Positions 8,719 through 14,210 of a DNA stretch of 64,000 nt are shown here, piece by piece. Origin of the DNA: JAHEFU01 sp041395205 (lineage in GTDB: Bacteria; 4484-113; JAFGCY01); contig JAWLAZ010000001.1 in the NCBI GenBank assembly GCA_041395205.1, positions 992,001-1,056,000 on the forward strand. The letters are read 5' to 3'. Position 1 is the stretch's first letter; every line of letters begins with the position of its first letter. Under the pieces are notes generated by a model. The model was not told the origin of the DNA. It saw nothing but the letters and a program-made list of their open reading frames with translations, and searched no databases. The position numbers were made by a program, and so were the translations under genes.

Positions 8719-8780
8719 GGGGGGATAACGCAGCCGGATGTCGAAGTGACGATCCGATGTAATCCAGCTGCCCACCGCCC
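8719..8780 (-). promoter_or_regulatory. Y-RNA-like element E in the rsr mRNA leader
   Basis: This minus-strand element lies entirely in the rsr 5' leader. GGG (8780-8778) pairs with CCC (8722-8720), C8777 is bulged, GG (8776-8775) pairs with CC (8724-8723). After an internal loop, CAGCTGGAT (8770-8762) pairs with ATCCGGCTG (8739-8731). The conserved TACATCG box is at 8761-8755 and a small GTC-ACTTC-GAC hairpin caps it. The same plan is found in elements A-D. The structure ends 5 nt before the GGGAGAC ribosome site, so binding of Rsr here could repress its own translation. Confidence 0.75.
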
Positions 8781-8796
8781 GATTTTACTGTCCCGC

Positions 8797-8869
8797 GGCC
8801 CGGGGGTACAAGCGGGCTGGTGAATTTCGGTTCACAGACGATGTAAACCAGCCACCCGCCGCCCGGGCC
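8797..8869 (-). ncRNA. Y-RNA-like element D
   Basis: On the minus strand, GGCCCGGG (8869-8862) pairs with CCCGGGCC (8804-8797). C8861 is bulged and GG (8860-8859) pairs with CC (8806-8805). After an internal loop, GGCTG pairs with CAGCC around the TACATCG box (8845-8839) and a GTGAA-CCGAAA-TTCAC hairpin. It begins 11 nt after element C ends, so C and D are probably transcribed together from the promoter at 9020-9048. It is a close copy of element B and lacks tRNA-like features. Confidence 0.75.
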
Positions 8870-8880
8870 ACATATGCTTT

Positions 8881-9012
8881 CGCCAGGGATTCGCCGGGGG
8901 GTGATGCAGTGTCCTGTGCTCTGATTCACTGAGCTACGCTTCCTGGGAAGCGGCGGGATTTGAACCCGCGACCTCAGGGTATCCCGATGTAGTCCCCCCG
9001 CCACCGCTGGCG
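8881..9012 (-). ncRNA. YrlA-type Y RNA with circularly permuted tRNA-like domain (element C)
   Basis: The outer helix CGCCAG (9012-9007) pairs with CTGGCG (8886-8881). C9006 is bulged, GG (9005-9004) pairs with CC (8888-8887), and CGGGGGG (9000-8994) pairs with CCCCCCG (8901-8895). The TACATCG box is at 8991-8985. Then, in permuted tRNA order, come CCTG (8978-8975, pairing with CAGG 8916-8913 as an anticodon-stem remnant), AGGTC, a T arm GCGGG-TTCAAAT-CCCGC (8969-8953), a 7-bp acceptor stem (8952-8946 with 8943-8937) closed by a CA linker, T8/A9, and the D stem GCTC/GAGC with a 9-nt loop. This is the layout described for YrlA RNAs, which tether Rsr to an effector. Confidence 0.88.
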
Positions 9013-9019
9013 GACGGGA

Positions 9020-9048
9020 ATAGTAACCGCGCTTTAAGCAATTGGCAA
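9020..9048 (-). promoter_or_regulatory. Sigma-70-like promoter for element C
   Basis: On the minus strand TTGCCA (9048-9043) and TACTAT (9025-9020) are separated by exactly 17 nt, and the expected start site 7 nt later is at the first base of the element C outer helix. The promoter of element A has the same -35 hexamer and spacer length, which supports both. Confidence 0.8.
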
Positions 9049-9140
9049 GGCACAATCCAGGAAATCACAGAAAATGCCTGATGCAATCATAGGGTGCCGG
9101 TCTATCTGGCAATGCTGCCGCAAACTGCTGAATCAAGGAT

Positions 9141-9158
9141 AATGAAAAGACCCGGGGG
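9141..9158 (-). terminator. Terminator-like 3' end of element B
   Basis: The closing helix of element B (CCCGGG, 9156-9151) is followed on the minus strand by TCTTTTCATT (9150-9141). A GC-rich hairpin plus T-rich tail is a plausible intrinsic terminator ending the A-B transcript before the promoter of element C. Confidence 0.6.
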
Positions 9159-9219
9159 ATCATCCGGGCTGGTTATGTGCGTTTTCAAGACGATGTAAAC
9201 CAGCCACCCACCGCCCGGG
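9151..9219 (-). ncRNA. Y-RNA-like element B
   Basis: CCCGGG (9219-9214) pairs with CCCGGG (9156-9151). C9213 is bulged, GG (9212-9211) pairs with CC (9158-9157), and an internal loop is followed by a perfect 8-bp helix GGCTGGTT (9205-9198) with AACCAGCC (9174-9167). The TACATCG box is at 9197-9191 and begins the terminal loop. It starts 19 nt after element A ends and lacks its own promoter, so A and B probably come from one transcript. GGCTGGT at the start of the upper helix recalls the 5' end of animal Y RNAs, but this may be chance. Confidence 0.75.
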
Positions 9220-9238
9220 CCTGTGGAAGCCTGAAGCA

Positions 9239-9329
9239 TGCCAGGGATTGTCAGGGAGGGTCTGCGGGTTTCGAACCCGCTGTTGCCGGAGCAACGCCAC
9301 CGATGTAATCCTCACCTCCGCCGCTGGCA
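9239..9329 (-). ncRNA. Y-RNA-like element A with an isolated T-arm-like hairpin
   Basis: TGCCAG (9329-9324) pairs with CTGGCA (9244-9239). C9323 is bulged, GG (9322-9321) pairs with CC (9246-9245), and GGAGG can pair with CCTCC. The TACATCG box is at 9307-9301. The terminal part carries a GTTGC-TCCG-GCAAC hairpin and then GCGGG-TTCGAAA-CCCGC, a T-stem and T-loop by consensus. Unlike element C there is no acceptor stem or D arm, so this is a reduced or alternative effector module. The stems differ in sequence from element C but keep pairing, which argues for selection on structure. Confidence 0.78.
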
Positions 9330-9336
9330 GGAGAAG

Positions 9337-9365
9337 ATCTTACCCGCACTTCCCCGGATTGGCAA
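9337..9365 (-). promoter_or_regulatory. Sigma-70-like promoter for element A
   Basis: TTGCCA (9365-9360) and TAAGAT (9342-9337) are 17 nt apart on the minus strand. The expected start, 7 nt downstream, is the first base of element A at 9329. The flanks CCTTGCCAAT are identical to those of the element C promoter. Confidence 0.8.
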
Positions 9366-9482
9366 GGCCAGTAGCGATTTTCCGGAAGGACGGCGGGAGA
9401 CGGGCACAGACGGACGTATTCCCGCCCGTCGCTGCGCCATACCGGGCTCATTGCCAATCCCGGCAGGGCCTAGAATCTATCC

Positions 9483-10691
9483 ATGAGCCGCTTCCTGCCG
9501 ATCCTGCCCCTGCCCGCGCGCAATCCGGATGAGTCGCATCGCGCTTCCACGCAGCTTGAGCTGTTCTTCGACCTCGTCAGCGTGATCGCGATCGCCTCCG
9601 CCACCGCCGGGCTGCACCACGCGATCAGCGAGGGCCACGGCCTGGAGAAGCTGCCGATCTTCATCTTCCTGTTCACCGGCATCTGGTGGGCCTGGATGAA
9701 CTTCACCTGGTTCGCGTCCGCCTTTGACAACGACGGCCCGGTCTACCGCCTGCTCGTGATGCTGATCATGTGCGGGGAGCTTTTGTTCGCCGGCGGGGCC
9801 GGGCATATCTTCGAGAGCCAGGACTTCAGCTGGGGGATCCTCGGCTGGTGCATCATGCGCATCGGGATGGCGGCGCTGTGGCTGCGGGCCAGTGCCAACC
9901 CGCAGTACCGGCTGACGACGCTGCGTTATGCCGGCGGCATCCTGTTCGCGCAGATCTGCTGGATCGTCTACTACTTCGGCACCCGCAGCGCCTCACCGGC
10001 GGTGTTCTACGGGCTGGCGGTGCTGTGCTTCCTGATCGAGTTCAGCGTGCCGGTGTTCGCCGAACGCGCCAAGGGCACGCCCTTCCACCGCCACCACATG
10101 ATTGAGCGCTACGGCCTGCTGACGATCATCTCGCTCGGGGAGATCATGCTGGCAATCAGCCTGGGCTTCGGCCAGCTCTACGGTGAGCACCCGGGCTGGG
10201 CACCGGTCTCCACCGCGATCTCGGCGCTGCTGATCGTGTTCTCGCTGTTCTGGCTGTACTTCGAGGAGCGCGAGCACCTGCCCAAGCGTGAGTTCACGAC
10301 CGTGTTCATCTGGGGCTATGGGCACCTGTTCATCTTCGGCTCGCTGGCGATGATCGGGGCGGCGATCGCCGCCGAGCTGGACCTGGCGGAACACCACGGG
10401 CATGCCACGCAGGCGGACATCGCCTGGTGGCTCGGCGTGCCGATGGCGCTGTTCTTCCTCACGCTGTGCATCGTACGCGACCGGCACTTCCAGCTCGGGA
10501 TCTGCGGCTATGCCCTGCCGGTGATGGCGCTGGTTGCGCTGGCGGCATCCGCACTCGGGCTGAGCAGCTGGAGCTTCGCAGTGATCGCGGTGGTGGCCGT
10601 GATCTGGCGCCTGCCGGTGCGCGAGCAGGCCGTGCAGGAAGTGCGGCTGAGGATCGAAGGTGCACCGCTGCCCAGCGGCCGGGTGATCTGA
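9483..10691 (+). CDS. ltrA: LtrA family (low temperature requirement A) membrane protein
   Basis: This 402-residue polytopic membrane protein has about 10-12 hydrophobic segments. It carries the LtrA hallmarks: an N-terminal ELFFDLVSVIAIASA near residue 22, TGIWWAWMNFTWFASAFD, and the central RYGLLTIISLGEIMLAI with an invariant glutamate. LtrA was named from Listeria cold-growth mutants; its transported substrate is unknown. TAGAAT at 9471-9476 sits 6 nt before the ATG, so the mRNA is probably leaderless. The gene is divergent from element A of the Ro locus, about 120 bases from its promoter. Low-complexity purine-rich repeats follow it. Confidence 0.9.
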   Translation: MSRFLPILPLPARNPDESHRASTQLELFFDLVSVIAIASATAGLHHAISEGHGLEKLPIFIFLFTGIWWAWMNFTWFASAFDNDGPVYRLLVMLIMCGELLFAGGAGHIFESQDFSWGILGWCIMRIGMAALWLRASANPQYRLTTLRYAGGILFAQICWIVYYFGTRSASPAVFYGLAVLCFLIEFSVPVFAERAKGTPFHRHHMIERYGLLTIISLGEIMLAISLGFGQLYGEHPGWAPVSTAISALLIVFSLFWLYFEEREHLPKREFTTVFIWGYGHLFIFGSLAMIGAAIAAELDLAEHHGHATQADIAWWLGVPMALFFLTLCIVRDRHFQLGICGYALPVMALVALAASALGLSSWSFAVIAVVAVIWRLPVREQAVQEVRLRIEGAPLPSGRVI

Positions 10692-10721
10692 CGGAGGCCA
10701 GAATTCATTCTGGCAATTGGT

Positions 10722-10980
10722 GAAAGCAGAAACAGAATGAGAAACAGAAACAGAAGCAGGAATAGAAAGAGAAGCAGAAGCAGAAGCAGAAACAGAATGA
10801 GAATCAGAAACAGAAGCAGAATGAGAAGCAGAAACTGCAGTATTTTGCAGGCAGCCTGCCTGTAATTGAGACTCCAGCCTGATGACTTCATCTTCTGCTC
10901 GTTCTCAAATTGAGACTCCAGCCTGATGACTTCATCTTCTGCTCATTCTCATTCTGATACTGATTCTCCTTCTGATCCTG
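10722..10980. repeat. Purine/pyrimidine low-complexity arms and 44-bp tandem repeat
   Basis: From 10722 to about 10845 the plus strand is almost pure variations of gaaaca, gaagca and gaatga. From 10885 to 10977 it is the reverse, cttctgctcattctcattctg. The arms are broadly complementary and could fold into one long hairpin after ltrA. Within this, a 44-bp unit (aattgagactccagcctgat...) is repeated in tandem at 10864 and 10908. The same purine motif recurs at 11594-11615. Open frames across it translate to Leu/Ile/Phe runs and are not genes. Confidence 0.8.
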
Positions 10981-10991
10981 GGAATAACTCA

Positions 10992-11498
10992 ATGTCCATG
11001 CAGCGCATACTGGTGATCGGCAACTGCGGCTCCGGCAAGTCCACGGCCTCCGTGGAGCTTGCGCGCAGGCTGAGGCTGCCGGTGATCCACCTCGACCGTG
11101 AATTCTGGAAACCGGGCTGGGAGCAGCCGGCGGACAGCGAGTGGGAGGCCAGCGTGGCGCGCCTGCTGAAGGCTGAGCAGTGGGTGATCGATGGCAACTA
11201 CACCGGCAGCCTGCCGCAGCGCATCGCGCGCGCGGACTGCGTGGTCTGGCTGGATTTCCCGCGCCTGTTCTGCATGGGCCAGGTGCTGCGGCGGGTGATG
11301 CGCCACCGGGGCCGGGAGCGGGCGGACTGCGGGGCGGGCTGCCCGGAGCGCTTCGACCTGGCCTTCCTGAAGTGGGTCTGGGACTACCCGCTGCGCAGCC
11401 GGGGACGCACGCTCGAGATCCTCGCTGCCAATCCGCAGGTGGAGCAGCGTGTGTTCAGGACGCGGCGGGAACTGTATGAGTGGATCGGTGAGCAGTAG
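10992..11498 (+). CDS. P-loop kinase-like protein (adenylate kinase / topology modulation type)
   Basis: The product has about 168 residues. A Walker A motif follows the first strand (ILVIGNCGSGKST), then come the LPVIHLDREFWKPGW segment and WVIDGNYTGSLPQRIARADCVVWLDFPR. These are features of the small nucleotide-kinase-like family annotated as adenylate kinase or FlaR-type DNA topology modulation protein. The family probably phosphorylates small molecules or nucleotides, but its substrate is not established. The start could be 10992 or 10998; the frame upstream to 10926 runs through low-complexity repeat and is rejected. It sits between two repeat-rich hairpins and is convergent with tenA. 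Confidence 0.82.
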   Translation: MSMQRILVIGNCGSGKSTASVELARRLRLPVIHLDREFWKPGWEQPADSEWEASVARLLKAEQWVIDGNYTGSLPQRIARADCVVWLDFPRLFCMGQVLRRVMRHRGRERADCGAGCPERFDLAFLKWVWDYPLRSRGRTLEILAANPQVEQRVFRTRRELYEWIGEQ

Positions 11499-11710
11499 GC
11501 AGTGGGCAGTAGGTAGTAGGCAGTGGTCAGTGGTCAGTGGGCAGTAGGCAGTAGGCAGTCGGCAGTGGGCAGTAGGCAGTAGGCAGGACCTGTTGGCAGA
11601 ATCAGAAACAGAATCAGCAGAAGACTGTTACCTGAACCTCGGACCTGTTCCTGCTTCTCATTCTGATTCTGCAAACTCCAACTGCCGACTGCCAACTGCC
11701 TACTGCCAAC
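11495..11710. repeat. Heptamer repeats forming a large inverted structure between convergent genes
   Basis: Positions 11495-11590 are degenerate repeats of gcagtag and gcagtgg. Positions 11678-11710 are the reverse complement type (caactgccgactgcc). Nested inside, GCAGAATCAGAA (from 11594) is complementary to TTCTGATTCTGC (ending near 11675). The whole block is therefore one large imperfect palindrome lying exactly between the kinase-like gene and tenA, which end facing each other. It may serve as a two-way terminator. A short copy of the cagtggg repeat is at 19142-19180. Confidence 0.75.
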
Positions 11711-12382
11711 TCAGATGGGCCACTCTTCCATCGTCCAGCCCATTTCCCAGAACATCCATTCATAGCGACAGCCCAGGTCGAACTTCGCCTGCAGGCGGGG
11801 GATGCGCGCCGCTCCGATCTGTGTTGCCAGTGAGTCCAGGGTTGTTGTCATCCATGTGGCGTAATCCTGGAACTCCGCTGAGGCATAGGTTTCGATCCAC
11901 TGCCGGTAGGGGTGCTCCTCTCCGTCGCTGAGCTGTGTTGCCAGGCGTGTGCCGATTTCCGCATAGCCCACACCGCAGGGGATCATGGCAACGAGCACAT
12001 CCATGAAGTCGCCGGTGGCGGCCGTTGCCAGGCAGAAGTCCACATAGGCCTGGCAGAGCGGTCCGGCCTGCTCGTTGTCAAGTTCGCTGCGGCTGATCCC
12101 GAAGGATTCGCAGTAGCCGCGGTGCAGCTCCATCTCCATCCCGAGGGTGTCGTTGACAAGCGCGGCGGCCGCTGTCAGCAGGGGCAGCCCGGGAGCCCTG
12201 CCAGCGGCGATGGCCCAGGCCCGGGCATAGCCGATCAGGTAGACGTAGTCCTGCAACAGGTAGTGGATGAAGCGTTCGCGGCTGAGGCTGCCGTCGGCCA
12301 GGCCATCCACGAAGGGATGGGACTGCGCGGATTGCCAGAGCGGGCCGGAGCCGGTCCTGAGGGTTGCGAAGAGGGAAGACAT
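11711..12382 (-). CDS. tenA: TenA family protein (thiaminase II type)
   Basis: This is a TenA/HOx-fold protein of about 223 residues. It has the N-terminal LWQSAQSHPFVDGLADGSL, the FIHYLLQDYVYLIGYARAWAIA helix, and the catalytic-type motif MIPCGVGYAEIG with the expected cysteine. C-terminal YEWMFWEMGW aligns with the family glutamate region. TenA hydrolyses amino-HMP or degraded thiamin for salvage, although some members act on other substrates. Starts at 12406, 12391 and 12382 are possible. The last is preferred because the family begins there and TACAAT lies 7 nt upstream, giving a leaderless message. No thiamin riboswitch was recognised upstream. Confidence 0.88.
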   Translation of the reverse strand: MSSLFATLRTGSGPLWQSAQSHPFVDGLADGSLSRERFIHYLLQDYVYLIGYARAWAIAAGRAPGLPLLTAAAALVNDTLGMEMELHRGYCESFGISRSELDNEQAGPLCQAYVDFCLATAATGDFMDVLVAMIPCGVGYAEIGTRLATQLSDGEEHPYRQWIETYASAEFQDYATWMTTTLDSLATQIGAARIPRLQAKFDLGCRYEWMFWEMGWTMEEWPI

Positions 12383-12406
12383 GCGGGGCATTGTAGGTGA
12401 GGACAT

Positions 12407-12840
12407 GGGAGCTGGGTTGTAGGGTGTAGCGGAGCGCGAGCATTTAGCTCGCTGGTCGGGCGGCATTCAGCCGCCTATCATTGGCAACACGGCTTGCCAT
12501 TCCCGATGAAGAAGTCTCCTGCGCTGCACGCATCCATACTATTACGGCATTTCACATCCGAATCCTGAGAGCAAATGCGAACTGACGGTTCGCAGGCCGG
12601 CGAGCTGAATGCTCGCGCTCCATCCTCACTCCCGCTCACCCAAGGGTTCGCGGGTCTGCAATGCAGCTCAAGGCAAGCCTCTCGCTGATTGCACGGTGCA
12701 TCTTCCAGCCACCTGCATCTTCCACCCGATCACGCCTGCGGCGTGACTTCGCCTGCGGCTCAGCCCTTATCTTCAGGCCGACCCGATGAAGCTTGCCTTC
12801 ATCGCAGGCCCAGACTGACGAGCGCTCGCGCGAGGAAGAA
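12407..12840. repeat. Intergenic region with diverged dispersed repeats
   Basis: This stretch holds pieces of several repeat families. A GGGTTGTAGGGTGTAGC copy lies near 12414-12432 (related to 63181-63385). A gagctgaatgctcgcgctcc copy lies near 12602-12622 (also at 20187). A relative of the pilT-side repeat lies at about 12630-12700. Several segments fold into short GC hairpins. No open frame here looks real. Confidence 0.6.
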
Positions 12841-12844
12841 AATC

Positions 12845-12875
12845 AAAAAGGCGGGACTGCGTAGGCAGCCCCGCC
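12845..12875 (-). terminator. Rho-independent terminator
   Basis: On the minus strand GGCGGG pairs with CCCGCC and CTGC with GCAG around a CTAC loop, with one mismatch, followed by TTTTT (12849-12845). This is the strongest terminator in the window and would end the minus-strand transcript coming from the tetR/peptide region. It is also the third copy of the repeat at 12845-13122. Confidence 0.88.
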
Positions 12876-13122
12876 CGTTACAGGGGGGAAGTTGGGAAAA
12901 TGGAAATGACTTGCTCAGTTGCCGGATTCCGCATTGGGCGGGCCCGTCACCGCAGTGACGGACCCACGCAATACAGGGGGGAAGTTGGGAAACTGGTAAG
13001 TATCGTGGCTTCTGGCGGACCGGAGCTGTTCACCGTTTTCATCACCTCAGGGTCCGTATCAGGCGGGCCGGCAAGCGCCGACCCGCCCGCATACAGGGGG
13101 GAAGTTGGGAAAACTGGTAAGT
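12845..13122 (-). repeat. Three copies of a C-rich tract followed by a GGCGGG hairpin
   Basis: Read on the minus strand, each copy has TTTCCCAACTTCCCCCCTGTA followed, within a few bases, by a hairpin with a GC outer stem and a variable inner stem. The C-tracts are at 13122-13091, 13001-12971 and 12900-12878, and the hairpins follow each. Inner stems differ (CGGC/GCCG, CGTCAC/GTGACG, CTGC/GCAG) and so do the loops, yet pairing is kept. Only the last has a T tail. A single-stranded C-rich anti-Shine-Dalgarno-like tract followed by a terminator-type hairpin is typical of trans-acting sRNAs, but expression is unknown. Confidence 0.7.
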
Positions 13123-13163
13123 GTCGTCTTGATCCGCTGGACCCGCGGGTCCGGGTTCGGGGC

Positions 13164-13310
13164 TTACTGCCCGCAGCAGCTACAGAGGGTGAGATCGGCG
13201 CTGCCGGAGTGGTCCGCCACCGCGGTGCTGGTACAGTAGCGGCTAAACAGTTCCGCCGTCAGCTCCTCGATGTTGTTTCTCAGATCCACTGCCATTTGCT
13301 CTACGCTCAT
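13164..13310 (-). CDS. Small Cys-rich peptide, possible RiPP or bacteriocin-like precursor
   Basis: This 48-residue ORF has a perfect AGGAGG (13324-13319) 8 nt before its ATG. The product has a helical, charged N-terminal half (residues 1-24, starting MSVEQMAVDLRNN). Its C-terminal half is rich in Ser, Thr and Cys (residues 26-48, with C26, C43, C45, C46 and the end LCSCCGQ). A leader-like half followed by a Cys/Ser/Thr core suggests a post-translationally modified peptide. However, no modification enzyme, protease or transporter is within the window nearby, so this is a guess. Upstream lie a plausible TTGACC/TAATGT promoter and a TGTACC palindrome; the three C-rich hairpin repeats lie downstream. 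Confidence 0.65.
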   Translation of the reverse strand: MSVEQMAVDLRNNIEELTAELFSRYCTSTAVADHSGSADLTLCSCCGQ

Positions 13311-13327
13311 CTGATCTACCTCCTGTA

Positions 13328-13343
13328 TGTACCTTCCGGTACA
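13328..13343. promoter_or_regulatory. Palindrome in the peptide gene leader
   Basis: TGTACC-TTCC-GGTACA is a perfect 6-bp inverted repeat about 20-30 nt upstream of the peptide start. It overlaps the possible -10/start region of a promoter with TTGACC on the minus strand. It could be an operator for the TetR protein encoded just upstream, or an RNA hairpin with a GGAA loop. Confidence 0.5.
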
Positions 13344-13397
13344 TTATTCTACCCATCTCGCCGGTCAATAACGCATTCGGCGCCGGGATAAGGCCGT

Positions 13398-13518
13398 CTG
13401 CGGAAATCCCTTTCCGCAGGGGGTGAGGCTCAATCCTCCGTACAACACATAAGACCGGGGGTCAATGCGAATTGTTCGCAAATCAGGGGAAAATCCAGGT
13501 TAAGGGTCCAATTGGACC
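13398..13518. promoter_or_regulatory. Three palindromes between tetR and the peptide gene
   Basis: CTGCGGAAA-tccc-TTTCCGCAG (13398-13419) is a 9-bp stem with a tetraloop. TGCGAA-ttg-TTCGCA (13466-13480) and the perfect 14-bp GGTCCAATTGGACC (13505-13518) follow. None has a T tract in either direction. They may include the tetR terminator or operators. The 240-base gap holds no other gene. Confidence 0.5.
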
Positions 13519-13549
13519 AGGCAGGCCAGTCAGCGGAGGTGTGGCCTGT

Positions 13550-14152
13550 TCAGCTGCGATGCGCCTGCAGGTAAAGCAGCATATGCCGGAGCGAGGCCTG
13601 GGCGCAGTCAGCGCTGCGGCGCACCTTGCTGAGCAGCTTGGCACCCTGCAGGACGACCACCACGAAGTCCGCCAGACCCTGCACATCCGTGTCGGGACGC
13701 AGTTCGCCGCGCAGCTTCATCGCCGTCAGCCCGCGCACGATCGCCGCCTTCTTGCGGTCGAAGTACTGCTCGGTGTCCATCCGCACAAGCTCATCGGAAG
13801 TGGCCAGTTCGCTGGCCAGGCTGCCGATCGGACAGCCGTCCTGGAAGCGCTGGCTTTCCAGCAGGTGCAGCACGGTGTCATTGAGCAGTTCAAAGCCTTC
13901 CCAGCTGTCGAGCTGCTCGAAGATCACGCTGTGCAGGGCCAGCATGCGCTCAATCTGCAGGGCGTGCACGCTGCGGATCAGTTCGTCCTTGTCGCGGAAG
14001 TAGTGGTAGAACTGGCTCTTGCCGGTCCCGGACTCGGTGAGGATCTCGTCGATGCTCGTGCCGCGCGCTCCCTGGCGGGCGAACAGCCGGGCGGCGCAGA
14101 CCATGATGCGTTCACGGGTCTCGCAGCCCTTGCGGGTGGTGGGCCTGTTCAT
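13550..14152 (-). CDS. TetR/AcrR family transcriptional regulator
   Basis: The 200-residue protein has an N-terminal TetR helix-turn-helix at about residues 10-60 (ARLFARQGARGTSIDEI, then SGTGKSQFYHYFRDKDELI). A C-terminal ligand domain of the YcdC/TetR_C type includes CPIGSLASELA. TATAAT (14165-14160) lies 7 nt before the ATG, so the transcript is probably leaderless. The longer frame to 14263 is rejected for that reason. The neighbouring lipoprotein gene 14211-14651 is on the same strand upstream. Its target is unknown; the peptide gene downstream with a palindrome in its leader is one candidate. Confidence 0.9.
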   Translation of the reverse strand: MNRPTTRKGCETRERIMVCAARLFARQGARGTSIDEILTESGTGKSQFYHYFRDKDELIRSVHALQIERMLALHSVIFEQLDSWEGFELLNDTVLHLLESQRFQDGCPIGSLASELATSDELVRMDTEQYFDRKKAAIVRGLTAMKLRGELRPDTDVQGLADFVVVVLQGAKLLSKVRRSADCAQASLRHMLLYLQAHRS

Positions 14153-14210
14153 AGGGAGGATTATACCGCGCAGTACAGATGATTTCCGCGGTTTGCCTGT
14201 AATCTGCGGA

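Noticed and set aside
8704..8775. GTG start at 8775 extending rsr by 24 codons
   Set aside because: The segment is a conserved RNA structure (element E) and the ATG at 8703 has a good ribosome site.
7096..8823. Plus-strand 575-codon ORF opposite rsr
   Set aside because: It is the antisense of rsr with no family pattern; rsr has clear TROVE and vWA motifs.
8940..9330. Ordinary tRNA genes suggested by the two T arms
   Set aside because: No anticodon loop or CCA-side acceptor pairing in normal order; the arms are permuted or isolated and sit in the Y-RNA plan.
10508..10891. Minus-strand Leu/Ile/Phe-rich ORF
   Set aside because: Translation of low-complexity repeats.
13000..13042. Second small peptide (31 codons, minus strand) between the C-rich repeats
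   Set aside because: The frame is not kept between repeat copies and the ribosome site is poorly spaced.
12845..13122. CRISPR array
   Set aside because: Only three repeats with unequal spacing, and the sequence between is structured; no cas genes.
12900..13391. Plus-strand 163-codon ORF
   Set aside because: It reads through repeats and hairpins, has no ribosome site, and is opposite a peptide gene with a perfect one.
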